Counted from the first letter of the stretch, positions 9,382 through 18,559 are shown. The stretch is 64,000 nt of DNA from Bradyrhizobium sp. 4 (GCF_023100905.1 NZ_CP064686.1:992001-1056000), one strand, 5' to 3'. Notes: a model not told the origin generated them from the sequence alone. Program-made: numbers and translations.

Positions 9382-9861
9382 CTAGAAGACGACCCGGTTG
9401 ATAACGTCTGCCGCCGGCGGTTCCGCCTTGAGAAGCCCCGCCCTGTGCAGTCCGCTCAGAATGGCCCTGTCGCCGTTCTCGTCCGCGGGATCATCGTTCA
9501 GCCATTCCTTTAGAATCTCCAATCCGCCGGCCACGTAACGCTCGAATTTCGACACCAGCCGATCCGAGTTGGCTTCGTCGTTTTTCAGGATGTTCCTGTC
9601 GCGCGTCGCCGCCAATCCCACGAGATAGAGCATGTCCAACGCCTGGTCGTTTCTCTCGAAGATGCGGGCGTCCACGAGCAGTTCGGTCGGTCCGTCCAGC
9701 ACGACCTTTCTGTCTCGTTCGAATCCGAGCAGTGCTGCGAAGCAGGCCAGCTCTCGAAACGTTCCGAAAATCGAGTTTCCCGTGTGCGGGTGCGTTGCCC
9801 TCGCAAGGAGTTCGCAAATCTCTGCGTGCCGGGCAAGTCGTCGAATGTTCTGCATCTTCAA
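9382..9861 (-). CDS. dnd system-associated protein 4 family, 159 aa
   Basis: A mostly helical 159-residue protein resembling the small family named dnd system-associated protein 4 (DNA phosphorothioation-associated protein 4). Typical stretches are FGTFRELACFAALLGF near residue 33 and a conserved LYLVGLAATRDRN region in the middle. No catalytic motif is evident, and its role is unknown. It overlaps the preceding ATPase gene by four bases (ATGA, 9858-9861) and is followed by the PLD-helicase after four bases. It is therefore almost certainly made in step with them and may be a partner subunit. Confidence 0.7.
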   Translation of the reverse strand: MKMQNIRRLARHAEICELLARATHPHTGNSIFGTFRELACFAALLGFERDRKVVLDGPTELLVDARIFERNDQALDMLYLVGLAATRDRNILKNDEANSDRLVSKFERYVAGGLEILKEWLNDDPADENGDRAILSGLHRAGLLKAEPPAADVINRVVF

Positions 9862-11873
9862 GCGACCTCTTCCACACGCGTGAGATTTCTCTCCTGATTG
9901 AACAGCGACTGGTTGTAGTTGCGCCCGTTCAAGGCGATGGGGTCGTTGCTCTTTCCCTCGCGCGCCCGCCTGTTTTCGGAAATCAGCACGTATTCCTTGC
10001 CGACCCGGGCCTTCAACGCGTCGTACACTCCCGCGGACATGTGCGCGCTGGACAGCAGTAGGATAACTTGTCCCGCCATCTCGGGAATGAATTCCGCCGT
10101 CGCCTCCCTGTAGGACTGGTCCAGATGGCCGATCGGTGCGTCAAGGACCAGCGGGGCCACGGTACCCGGCGAAAGAAGTTCGTCCGTATTTCCCACGCGT
10201 TCCTTCGAGAACCGCACAAGCGCGGCGGTAAAGGCAAGGCTCATGAGCTGGTTTTCGCCTCCGCTCTTGGGGACTGGACCATCGATGTCGGAGTGGGTCA
10301 AAGCCATCGAAAAATCGTCGTCGAACTTGAACTGGTAGTCGCGTCGCGCGGTGCGTTCGAGGATGTCGTTGATTTCGCCTTCGATCGCGCTTCTGGCCCG
10401 GCTCTCGTACCGCTCCAGGCGGCTCTTCAGAAGGATCGCAGCGTCCAATGCGAGTTGCCGCTTCCTCATGATCGTGCGCGTGCGTTCGTTCTTCGCTCCC
10501 TTCACCTTGATTTCCTGGGCCAAGCTGTCAATGCGCGATGCCGCATTCCTGATCGTTGCCTCAAGATCGCCGATTCTCTGGTGTCGTTGACCCAGGTTTT
10601 TCTCGATCTCCCCTCTCGCTCTTTCTCGTTCCCGGACCCCGTGAAGATCGAGGCCTTCGAGCTTCTTGCTGACCTCACCCAATTCGGCAGCGACCCCGCG
10701 CCGCTCTTCGAGAAGCTGACCCAACCGTTCCTGTGTCGATGACAGCTGGTTCGGCGCATTTCGAGCCAACTCCTGAAAGGTATGAAGCCTGATGCGGACC
10801 CGTGCCAGACGGCTTTCCGCCTCGGTATTGCCCGCCGTCTTCAGGAGGGTGGCCACAGCGTTCCACTCCGACGTCGTCGGTTTCAGGTCTCGACAGCAGA
10901 TGCAATTCTCCCGGTGAAGAAGGCTCTGGATGAAATCTTCACGATAAGGGCTCGGAAGCCGTCCTTCAACCGCCTCCGAATCGACGAAGCTCGCAGTTTC
11001 AAGCAGCGCCTTCTTGCTCAGAACGGCGATCGCTTTCTCGCCGATCCAACGGACGAGCTCGGCCTGTCTCTCGCGGACGTCGCGTTCGATCTGCTCCTCG
11101 CGCGTTTTCAGGCCGTCGCGGAGTTCTTGGACCTCGCTCGCTCCGGCGGTCAATCGGAGAGCTTCGTCGATCAGGGATTTCTGTTCGCTCAGTTGCTCGA
11201 CGCTTTTCTTCTGATCGGCGAGGTCGGCTTCGTCGCGCGCCACCTGATCCTCAAGTTCAGTCAGTTTGTCGCGAAGGGATTTGAGTTCGTCGTCGCCGCC
11301 TCCGTCACCGGTCTGTTTCGTGTACTGACCGGCGACGGCCTTGAGGTCCTTCATCCCTTCCTCGGCGAGGTCGCAGCCGAGCATACTTCGGACAGCAGCC
11401 CCGGCGGTTTGATTCTTTTCGGCTGCAAAGGTCTCGGCGTGCTCGCCGTCGAAGAAGAAGTATCGCGCCATCGCCTTCGGAATAACAGAATTCACGAACG
11501 TCTCGGGAGCTCTGATCGGAACGTGCGACCCCCGGTCGATACGATAAAGAAGAAAGGACGTCTTGGCGGATCCGATCGAAAAGGTGCGGGACGCCCTGTA
11601 GATTTCGCCGTTGAACTCGAATTCGACCTCGACCTTGGCTTCTCGGATTCCTTCCTTCTCCGCCTCGAAGTTTACTATCCGGTTTTTCTGCTCGAACCTT
11701 GGCGTTACGTCGTCGAACATCGCCCAATATACCGCGTTCAGGATAGTAGTCTTACCGAGACCGTTCTCGCCATGAATAAGGGTCACATTCCGGTCGTCCT
11801 CGCACGCCAGCGCCAGCTTGGTGGTGCCGTAGAACTGGCGGAAATTGTACAGATCAATCTGGCGGATTTTCAC
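9858..11873 (-). CDS. SMC/Rad50-like ATPase with zinc-hook CxxC (DndD-related)
   Basis: 671 residues in Rad50/DndD style. The Walker A is HGENGLGKTT (residues about 34-43), and long coiled coils flank a central ENCICC motif near residue 316 that matches a Rad50-type zinc hook. A C-terminal signature SGGENQLMSLAF and a Walker B of the form PLVLDAPIGHLDQ complete the ATPase head. It starts with GTG at 11873, overlapping the stop of the 53-aa gene as GTGA. It is distinct from dndD at 2554-4560, so the island has two SMC-like ATPases. The likely role is ATP-driven DNA sensing or bridging for the linked helicase and nuclease, which is inference. Confidence 0.8.
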   Translation of the reverse strand: MKIRQIDLYNFRQFYGTTKLALACEDDRNVTLIHGENGLGKTTILNAVYWAMFDDVTPRFEQKNRIVNFEAEKEGIREAKVEVEFEFNGEIYRASRTFSIGSAKTSFLLYRIDRGSHVPIRAPETFVNSVIPKAMARYFFFDGEHAETFAAEKNQTAGAAVRSMLGCDLAEEGMKDLKAVAGQYTKQTGDGGGDDELKSLRDKLTELEDQVARDEADLADQKKSVEQLSEQKSLIDEALRLTAGASEVQELRDGLKTREEQIERDVRERQAELVRWIGEKAIAVLSKKALLETASFVDSEAVEGRLPSPYREDFIQSLLHRENCICCRDLKPTTSEWNAVATLLKTAGNTEAESRLARVRIRLHTFQELARNAPNQLSSTQERLGQLLEERRGVAAELGEVSKKLEGLDLHGVRERERARGEIEKNLGQRHQRIGDLEATIRNAASRIDSLAQEIKVKGAKNERTRTIMRKRQLALDAAILLKSRLERYESRARSAIEGEINDILERTARRDYQFKFDDDFSMALTHSDIDGPVPKSGGENQLMSLAFTAALVRFSKERVGNTDELLSPGTVAPLVLDAPIGHLDQSYREATAEFIPEMAGQVILLLSSAHMSAGVYDALKARVGKEYVLISENRRAREGKSNDPIALNGRNYNQSLFNQERNLTRVEEVA

Positions 11874-12031
11874 GGTTTTGCCTTTGTCAGTTTCTCGATG
11901 ACTTCCCTGATTTCGTCTCTGCGCTCCTGCTGTACGTTGCGGAGTTCGTTCGCGTTCCGCCGCTCGATCAGAATGACCTCGCGTAGCAGCGTCTCCACAG
12001 TTGCGTCGACCGGCTCGCCGTTATCCTTCAT
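11870..12031 (-). CDS. 53-residue charged helical protein, unknown
   Basis: A short frame reads MKDNGEPVDATVETLLREV and continues as one very charged helix (IERRNANELRNVQQERRDE, then IREVIEKLTKAKP). Its ATG overlaps the stop of the SF1 helicase gene (ATGA, 12028-12031) and its TGA overlaps the GTG start of the ATPase gene (GTGA, 11870-11873). Being locked in on both sides by four-base overlaps, with GAGGGAAATC before the ATG, makes it very likely to be a real gene. It resembles nothing I can name. A coiled-coil adaptor between helicase and ATPase is a guess. Confidence 0.8.
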   Translation of the reverse strand: MKDNGEPVDATVETLLREVILIERRNANELRNVQQERRDEIREVIEKLTKAKP

Positions 12032-14796
12032 GATTTCCCTCTTGCATTTTGGCGCGTCGAACCGGCTGCCGTCGTCCAGCGCTCGACGAAGGTGGACCGC
12101 ATGTCTGCAAGGATCGGAGGCAACCGGTCCTCGATCGTCAAACCGAGAAAAAGTGCGGCTCTGGTCGCGCCGACGTAAAGGTACTTAGCGAAGATATCGG
12201 GCTCGCGCTTGGCCAACCTGTCCAATCCCACGAAGAACACCGCTTCGAATTCCAGTCCCTTGATATGCTGGACGTCGAAGACGCGGACCTGATTGTCCCG
12301 CCCGATGGCCAGGCCGCCTTGGCAGGCCACGGCGTTCAAATTCAAGTTCCTCTGCGACAGCACGGTGTCCAGAGACTTTGCAAGCGGAGAAACGCGGTCT
12401 TCCACGTCGACAAGCACGGCGACCGAGGGGATTCCGCCGCTTATGTTCTCGATTTCCTCGATCCGGCGCACGATCCAGGCTGCGATGTCGGCGTCCGTCC
12501 TTAGACCGATGCCTAGAGCCGGCGGAACACCCTCGTTGTCTACATGCTCGGGAAGGCTCGGCGGAGCGCTATCCCGATACTCGCTGCTTATGAGTTTATG
12601 GGCGAACTCGTTCAGCTGCCGGCTGTGACGGTATGTGATGTTTATGCCTCGAACATCGAGGCCGTCCAAGAGGACTAGATCTTCCAGCGAGCGGCTACCC
12701 CAGGCGGTAATCCGCTGGTGAAAATCGCCGCACGCCGTGAAGGACCGTGCGGCAGGATCGCCGAGCGCCGCCATGCATGCCAGTTGGATCGGCGAAAAAT
12801 CCGTCGCTTCGTCGACGGCGATCTGCGTCCGGTACAGATCGGCCACGTTTTTTAGCGAGGCGTAGCTTGCGTCGGCAATGCTTGCGGCAAAACGCCGGTC
12901 TGCAAGGAGCGTGGCCGTGCTTCTCAGCCTGGCAAGAAGTATCACGTCGATCTCCAAGGGGTGCGCCTCCGAACCGACGAAGCCGGAGGCCGAGTACCAT
13001 TTGCCTTCGGCTTGTCGCTGGCGCCGGAATTGCCTGTACCTCTGCGGGATTCCGACCATGTAACGGCGGAGCGGATTTGATAATCGCGTGACGGCCGACG
13101 AAGCGCGAAGGGCCCGCCCGAGAATCGAAAGTTCGCTTTCGGACGGAATTCGTCCGCCGAGCCATGCGAGGATCTTGCCGGTCCTGGAACGTGGTGCGAC
13201 CTTTCGTCCGGACACGTGGGCGCGCGCGAGTGCACCTACCGTCTCGACGTATACGAGGAAGGCTGCCTCCCGGGTATCTTGTGAAACGATCCTGTCTTCC
13301 TCGTCGTCCACCACAGCATCATCGGGCTCCTCGGCGTCGTCTTCCAGGCTGGCTACGAAATCCGCAAGCGCCGTTAGGAGGCCGCGGTCCTTAGCTAGCT
13401 GCTTCGCGAAGGCTTCGCGCGCGCGTCTTTCGGAGCCCTGACGCAGATCGAGGCTAGCCTTGGAAAGCTCGGCTGCCGTTTCCATGATGTCGGCAAGCGA
13501 CAGCGGTCCCTTTGCATCGGCACCTTTCAGCAATCCTTCCAGGCGAAGCCCCATGGTACGCAATTCACCCGCTTCGGCCTCCAGAAGCAGTTTTGCATTC
13601 GCCCCTAGGTCGCTCCAGAACGCTTCGTTCTGCCAGATTTCGAAATCGACATACCAGGCGGTTTGACGTTTCAGTGTCGCGTTCTGGAGCGAAGATACGG
13701 TTTCCTTCATGACGAGGCCGCCCCGACGCGCGGCGGTTCTGAGGATGCCGAGCTTTTTGCGGGCGATGTCTTGGCGAAAGCTTGTCCATGTTTCAATGCG
13801 GAGATCCGACGCCGGCACCTCCTCCCTGGCGAAATTCTCCTTAACGTATTGAGCGAGAAGGTCGGTCGGCGCAAACATCAGCCAGCTGTTTCCGAGACCG
13901 GCCATTCCGGCGGCAGTCCGCGAAATGACACTCTTTTCGGTGTCGGTAAGATGCGTGACGTCGAGCTTTAGGCCAAGGCGTTTGATGAGCGTCGTCGTCT
14001 TTCCCGTGCCGGGCGGGCCGAGGATCAGCAGCCGGGTGGAAAGAGGCAGGCGGAATATTTCGTCTTGGAATTCGTCGAGTGCGCCCGCCTCGCGCAAGCC
14101 CATCTTGGCGAGGACGGAGCGTCGGAAGCCCTCGACTACGTTTTCGGCTTCCTTCGCCTCGGCAAGCAGTTCGTCGAGGAGATCCATTTCCATGGAAGCC
14201 GCCCGCGGAAGCAGGTGCCGCAGCGACACGATGGTCTTCGGAAAGTGCCCGATATGCTCGAACTTCGAATTCTTCGAGTCCCAACCTTCCGGATCCAGGG
14301 AAGGCTGCAGGAGAGTCTTTTCCAGGATTTCGAGCAGTTGCTCGCCTTTGGGTGTCGGCTTTGCGTACTTCGCCCCTACGGGAAGGGAAGCCAGACGCCC
14401 CAATGACGCACGGTAATTGGCGACCCGGATATTCGGCTCTTGACCGCTGTCCGGGGTCGCCCGCGCGATGTAATAGACAATCGGCTTGCCGTCCTCCATG
14501 ACGACGATCCTGGCGATTGCAGGCTCACTTGAGAGGATCGCGAGCCGCCTTCGCTTCTCGGTTCCGATGTCCGAGAGTTTGTCCAGGGTTTTGGTGCCGG
14601 TGAACGTGTTGACCGCGGCAAGGGAAGCCGGTCCTGGCGCGCTTTCGTGCATCTCGGACCGAGCGGCGTCCGCCGTCTTTTTGAAAAACGAGAGCGTTTG
14701 GTCCGCCAGGCTTCCCAAATCGGCCGTCGTTGGTCCGCGCGAGCGCGACTTTCCTTCAGAGTTCATTTCCCCCAGCCCGGTGTTGACCCGGTCCAC
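12028..14796 (-). CDS. SF1 (UvrD/Rep-like) helicase, first gene of the dnd-linked cassette
   Basis: Up to 922 residues. After about 250 residues of unassigned N-terminal sequence comes motif I GPPGTGKTTT (260-269). Later come a motif II-like IAVDEATDFSP, a motif III-like GDFHQRITAWG, a motif IV/V region with NITYRHSRQL and VQHIKGLEFEAV, and a final motif VI-like YVGATRAA. This is a UvrD-family ATP-dependent helicase/translocase. The frame opens with GTG at 14796; an ATG at 14766 follows GGGGGAA but at very short spacing, so the start is open. It heads a run of genes linked by four-base overlaps. Probable role: processing DNA in the restriction arm of the island. Confidence 0.8.
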   Translation of the reverse strand: MDRVNTGLGEMNSEGKSRSRGPTTADLGSLADQTLSFFKKTADAARSEMHESAPGPASLAAVNTFTGTKTLDKLSDIGTEKRRRLAILSSEPAIARIVVMEDGKPIVYYIARATPDSGQEPNIRVANYRASLGRLASLPVGAKYAKPTPKGEQLLEILEKTLLQPSLDPEGWDSKNSKFEHIGHFPKTIVSLRHLLPRAASMEMDLLDELLAEAKEAENVVEGFRRSVLAKMGLREAGALDEFQDEIFRLPLSTRLLILGPPGTGKTTTLIKRLGLKLDVTHLTDTEKSVISRTAAGMAGLGNSWLMFAPTDLLAQYVKENFAREEVPASDLRIETWTSFRQDIARKKLGILRTAARRGGLVMKETVSSLQNATLKRQTAWYVDFEIWQNEAFWSDLGANAKLLLEAEAGELRTMGLRLEGLLKGADAKGPLSLADIMETAAELSKASLDLRQGSERRAREAFAKQLAKDRGLLTALADFVASLEDDAEEPDDAVVDDEEDRIVSQDTREAAFLVYVETVGALARAHVSGRKVAPRSRTGKILAWLGGRIPSESELSILGRALRASSAVTRLSNPLRRYMVGIPQRYRQFRRQRQAEGKWYSASGFVGSEAHPLEIDVILLARLRSTATLLADRRFAASIADASYASLKNVADLYRTQIAVDEATDFSPIQLACMAALGDPAARSFTACGDFHQRITAWGSRSLEDLVLLDGLDVRGINITYRHSRQLNEFAHKLISSEYRDSAPPSLPEHVDNEGVPPALGIGLRTDADIAAWIVRRIEEIENISGGIPSVAVLVDVEDRVSPLAKSLDTVLSQRNLNLNAVACQGGLAIGRDNQVRVFDVQHIKGLEFEAVFFVGLDRLAKREPDIFAKYLYVGATRAALFLGLTIEDRLPPILADMRSTFVERWTTAAGSTRQNARGKS

Positions 14797-15076
14797 AGCA
14801 CGCGGCGGGCTTTATTGGCGGAGCATGCGAGGCAACCACGCGTCGGCAAATCGGCGTATACACGCCGGCCGGAACGCTACCCCTTCCACCCCTAGTTTAG
14901 AACTCCGATTGTTATCACATCACAATACGCGAGTCTTGGCAGGGTTCGTCGTCCTTAGCAGAAAGGGTTAGAGCCAAAATGGGGCAAAAGCTGCAAGGGT
15001 ATGGAAATCGGGCAGAATCAGCCTTCATGACCGACTTATGGACAGTCTGCTCGACGAAGCCCTGCACGGATGATCG
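14797..15076. other. Intergenic region upstream of the helicase cassette
   Basis: No convincing gene. The minus strand should carry the promoter of the five-gene cassette in about 14797-14990. An AT-rich patch lies around 14890-14930, but I cannot fix boxes with confidence. Confidence 0.4.
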
Positions 15077-15477
15077 TCACGGACGGCCGCGAAATGGCCC
15101 CGGGGCATGGTCAAAATCCTTGCTTGTCACCCGTCGAATGACCTTAATCTCAATACTTTTTTCATCACAAATGTCGCCCGCGGCAACAACCTCGAAGACT
15201 GCCTGAAAGTCCTGAAACTCGTGGGGATGGTGGCTGTAGTCTTTCGCGACGGCGACGGCGACGATGAAAGGATCCGTACCGGTTCGGTGTTCTTCCAATT
15301 CGTGTGCGTTTTGGAACCAGACTTGTTGAAAAACTTCCTTGCTGTTCTGTTTGGTGTAGCGACCCTTTGTCCATGTGACCGGCGCAATGGCGACGGCTTT
15401 GCCGTGGCTCCGTACCTCGGCCTTCCAGCTGGTGCGACTAGTGTATTGAGATCAAAACCACCGACCGAATGAGCCAT
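15077..15477 (-). pseudogene. Frameshifted gene of unknown function
   Basis: On the minus strand one frame from about 15446 down to 15077 reads like a real protein: SRTSWKAEVRSHGKAVAIAP, then VTWTKGRYTKQNSKEVFQQV, later FIVAVAVAKDY and KSIEIKVIRRVTSKDFD. It has no ATG and meets a stop just upstream. The neighbouring frame supplies an ATG at 15477 (MAHSVGGFDLNTL). A single-base frameshift near 15440-15450 would join the two into a protein of about 130 residues. I do not recognise the family. It lies just upstream of the dnd cassette on the same strand and could be a decayed member of that island. Confidence 0.5.
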
Positions 15478-15512
15478 CTAGTCCGCTCCTGCTACGTTAG
15501 GCATAGCACATC

Positions 15513-16436
15513 TTGCGGCAGGGCGGTGAGGTAACGCGCTTCGACGCCGCCCAGATCGATGATCACCTCGATGCGGCTATTGTGCCGAGCGTCGTCTTGA
15601 TGAACCCGCCGTTCTCCGCATTGGCGAATGTCGATCGACGGATGGCGGACGTGGCTTTCCGGCACAGCCCGCGGCAGACCCGAGGATCTTTCCGGCCTCG
15701 GCCGGCATGGCGGCCGATGTCGCTACCTTGCTCGGCTGGGTGACCCGGCATGTGCCTCCGAGGCTGCCTGTTGCCGCGCCGGTCGTGATCGACGGCACCA
15801 GGCGCCCTACGAGGTTACGATCGCTCGGCGCCTCTGCGCTACGTCCATCGTCTACTCCGGGCGGCGTCGCGCCGGAAGGCGTGGAGCTTACGTATGAGAC
15901 CATCGAGTGGTCGCCGCCGGAAGGTGCCCGGCTCACCGAGGCGCTGTATGAGCAATACGCACTGCAGGGCGATCCGTATTCTGGACGTGCATGCGCATCC
16001 GACCAAACTCGTGCAGTCCGCCGCAATGGCCTCGGTCGCGCCGCCGTAGCCATCTTACCGGCCACATCTGCCGGCCGATGTCGTGGCGGATGGCATCCTG
16101 TTCGACGCCCAGCTTGAGAGTGTCATCTATGCCGGAGAGGCGCACTCCGAATGTCTTGCGGGCTCTTGGACGGTCGATGCGACCTTTGATGTTGTGGCCG
16201 CCGCGCTCGACGACGCAGAAAAAGCTGTCCGCTTCCGTCGCGGCTGGTTCCTGGGCGACGGCACCGGCGCGGGCAAGGGTCGGCAGGTCGCAGGCATCCT
16301 CCTCGACAACTGGCTCAAGGGCCGGCGCCGCGCGCTCGGATCAGCAAATCCGACAAGCTGATCGAGGACGCGCAGCGCGACTGGTCCGTACTCGGCATGG
16401 AGCGGCTGCTCGTGACCACGCCCTCACCGAACTACA
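15513..16436 (+). pseudogene. Decayed strawberry-notch-like methyltransferase/helicase
   Basis: Fragments in three frames match the large strawberry-notch-family proteins of rhizobial ICEs and plasmids. They are a methyltransferase motif in VVLMNPPFSALANVDRRMAD (about 15590-15650), a TLLGWVTRHVPPRLPVA stretch, a LVQSAAMASVAPP stretch, and a helicase Walker A region RGWFLGDGTGAGKGRQVAG near 16240-16295. The sequence then breaks off at SDKLIEDAQRDWSVLG and runs directly into the DUF2493 gene. The family usually exceeds 1,400 residues; here several frameshifts and deletion of most of the helicase leave about 300 codons. It cannot be functional. Confidence 0.8.
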
Positions 16437-16497
16437 GCTCTTCGGCTATCGTCCCTTCGACCACCAGCCCGATCCAAGACCGCTCCCCGAGGGCAAG

Positions 16498-17289
16498 ATG
16501 ATCGCCGGCTCTGTGGCCGATACCTTTGACGCCCTGGTTGCGACCATGAGCGACACGCGGCTTGAACCGGACCTTGACGATCTGCTTTGGTCGACAGTCA
16601 ACCTGTTCCATCGTGCCGTCGACCGCATCGAACGCCAGCTCGACGAAAACGAGCAGGCGCAGCACAAGAGCCAGCGCGAGCAGAATGGCTCGGAAGTGCG
16701 ATCGGTCGAACTCGAGCGCCTCACGGTTGAAGGCATCACGCTGATCGAGCGCCGTAACTGCCTGGAACTGTTCCGGGATCAGGCCATCGCGCAATTTGAG
16801 GTCCACACCGGCTCAGCCTGGCGTCCTCGATCGGGATCATTGGTCAATCACCGGACGCTAACCGCAGCGATGATCGACTCCCGCGACTTCATCGCAGCAA
16901 AACGCCGCGCTGAGACCGAGGTCATGTTGCCGCCGGGGCGGAAAATCGCACTCACCGGCGGGCTCGACTTCAATGACCACCACTTGATCTGGGATCGCCT
17001 TGACAAGGTTCATGCCAAGCACTCCGACATGGTCCTGCTCCACGGCGGCTCGCCGAAAGGCGCCGAACTGTTCGCCTCGAAATGGGCGACCAGCCGCAAG
17101 ATGGCGCAGATCGCCTTCAAGCCAGACTGGACCAAGCACGCCAAGGCGGCACCGTTCAAGCGCAACGATGCGCTGCTCGAGCTTCTGCCGATCGGCGTCA
17201 TGCATTTCCCGGGCACGGGAGTCCAGGACAACCTCGCCGACAATGCGAAGCGGCTCGGCATCCCGGTCTGGAAGTTCGGCGGCGCATGA
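16498..17289 (+). CDS. DUF2493 (SLOG/YspA-like) protein, ICE backbone gene
   Basis: The C-terminal half carries the SLOG-type nucleotide-binding pattern: KIALTGGLDFND, a GGSPKGAE loop, then LPIGVMHFPGTGVQDN. This matches DUF2493 proteins of about 300 residues that follow strawberry-notch genes in rhizobial mobile elements. Homology to the family N terminus (LTELQLFGYRPFDHQPDP) begins at about 16423, but the first in-frame ATG is at 16498. The frame upstream is fused to the broken strawberry-notch gene, so the native start may be lost. The molecular role of the family is unknown; nucleotide-derived ligand sensing is the usual proposal. Confidence 0.75.
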   Translation: MIAGSVADTFDALVATMSDTRLEPDLDDLLWSTVNLFHRAVDRIERQLDENEQAQHKSQREQNGSEVRSVELERLTVEGITLIERRNCLELFRDQAIAQFEVHTGSAWRPRSGSLVNHRTLTAAMIDSRDFIAAKRRAETEVMLPPGRKIALTGGLDFNDHHLIWDRLDKVHAKHSDMVLLHGGSPKGAELFASKWATSRKMAQIAFKPDWTKHAKAAPFKRNDALLELLPIGVMHFPGTGVQDNLADNAKRLGIPVWKFGGA

Positions 17290-17423
17290 ACGCCGTCGCC
17301 TCGAAGGCGCCAAGGCGGAGTTGCACGCCGCAACTTCGTCTCGTTTCGATTTTACGTCCGAAACCGCGCCGCGGTGGTGGTGGAAGGCGCGACTGGTACA
17401 TCTATGCACATGGAGCCACCACC

Positions 17424-17905
17424 ATGCTCGCCCGTGGGCTTGTTCTCAACACACTCGGCATTGGCTTGTTCTGCTGGGCGATCTTTGTGCTCGCTGTGTA
17501 TGCCCTGCCGTTCTTCATTGCACTCACGTCGGGATGATGGCTTTTCGAGATGGCGCCGGTGTCGTCGGCGCACTGCTGGTCGGATTGGCCTCCGGCGCAC
17601 TGACGCTTGCTGTCGGTCAGGTCGCCGTCGCGGTCAGTCGGGTCCGGATCTTGCGCATCGCGATCGAAGCCGCATTCGCCGTCCCTGCGGCTGTCGCTGG
17701 CTATCATGTGATATTCGCCCTGTCGCACATCGAGGTACCTTCGCTGGCTTGGCGCGAGGCCTTCGCTTGTGTAGGAGCGGTTTGCATCGGCGGCACGGCA
17801 TGGGCGCGTTTGACCGTTTTCGGAAAGACCCGGCCGTCGGTGCCGGCCGGGGCGGTGGAGAATATGCCTCGACCAGTTCTTACGGCCGCCACGCACGAGC
17901 GATGA
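17424..17905 (+). pseudogene. Small ICE-associated membrane protein, split by a frameshift
   Basis: Two abutting frames make one family member. 17424-17537 encodes a 37-residue transmembrane stretch (GLFCWAIFVLAVYALPFF) ending ALTSG-stop. 17534-17905 continues MMAFRDGAGVVGALLVGLAS and further hydrophobic segments. In related elements I recall a single protein of about 150 residues covering both parts. Here the stop and the next ATG overlap (ATGATGG). This is therefore a one-base frameshift, or, less likely, two translationally coupled halves. Function unknown; related copies lie beside conjugation genes. Confidence 0.55.
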
Positions 17906-18434
17906 AGCTTCGTCGCCATCATCGGTCTCGAGAAAGGTTGCACAGGGCGCCACGTTAAAGGAGGGATCATCGAGCTTGGGGAAGAGGTAACCGCGCTTTT
18001 AGTCCCCCCGATCTCCGCCTGGTCCACATTGCTGCGGCGGAGCGGCGCGCCGCGCTCGATCATTCCTTCCGGGACTATACCGCCCTTTGCGGCAGATTGT
18101 TTCTCTTTCTGCGCCGAACGGTACCAACCTCTTGCGCAGCACAATCGAGATTCGCCAAGTCTTCCTCTTAAGATTGCGGTTCAGCACGCGACGAACGTGG
18201 CCTCTTTGATGGCTTGATCTGGCCGAAGACCGGCTGCGCCTCGATCATCTGAGCCGCAACGCCGTTGATGCGACTTTCTTCCCCTGGGCTTACGCCCATT
18301 CCTCGCGAAGCAAGAAAGTCGCAACGACGGCGTCCTCCGCTGCGCTCCAGCCCGCAAGCGGGTGCGTCGCCGATCGTCCTCGGCCTCTAGATCGCCATCG
18401 AGGCCGCGGTGGTCGCGGGCTCGAAACACAACAG
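17906..18434. other. Gap before the group II intron; 5' flank of the DUF736 gene
   Basis: No gene I can support. Short open stretches such as LRLVHIAAAERRAALDHS (about 18010-18070) look protein-like but have no start. The last 150 bases, up to CACAACAG at 18434, were the original upstream region of the DUF736 gene before the intron inserted. Confidence 0.4.
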
Positions 18435-18493
18435 GTAGAGTAGGGGCACAGCGCCTGTCCGTCTTGCGACGGATGGTTTCTGCGCCCCTCTCG

Positions 18494-18530
18494 CCGAACC
18501 GGGCGTGCAAGTTTCCAAGCAACCGGCTCT
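18494..18530 (-). ncRNA. Group II intron domain V
   Basis: On the minus strand the sequence begins with AGAGCCGG, which contains the catalytic AGC. It then folds as a stem capped by a GAAA tetraloop (TTGGAAACTTG) and closes with CCCGGTTCGG. It lies 30 bases after the reverse-transcriptase stop, as expected. A domain VI-like hairpin (GGGGCGCAG...CTGTGCCCC) follows down to about 18440. Confidence 0.85.
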
Positions 18531-18559
18531 CCATGCGCCGCTTACGCCGCGTGTGATCC

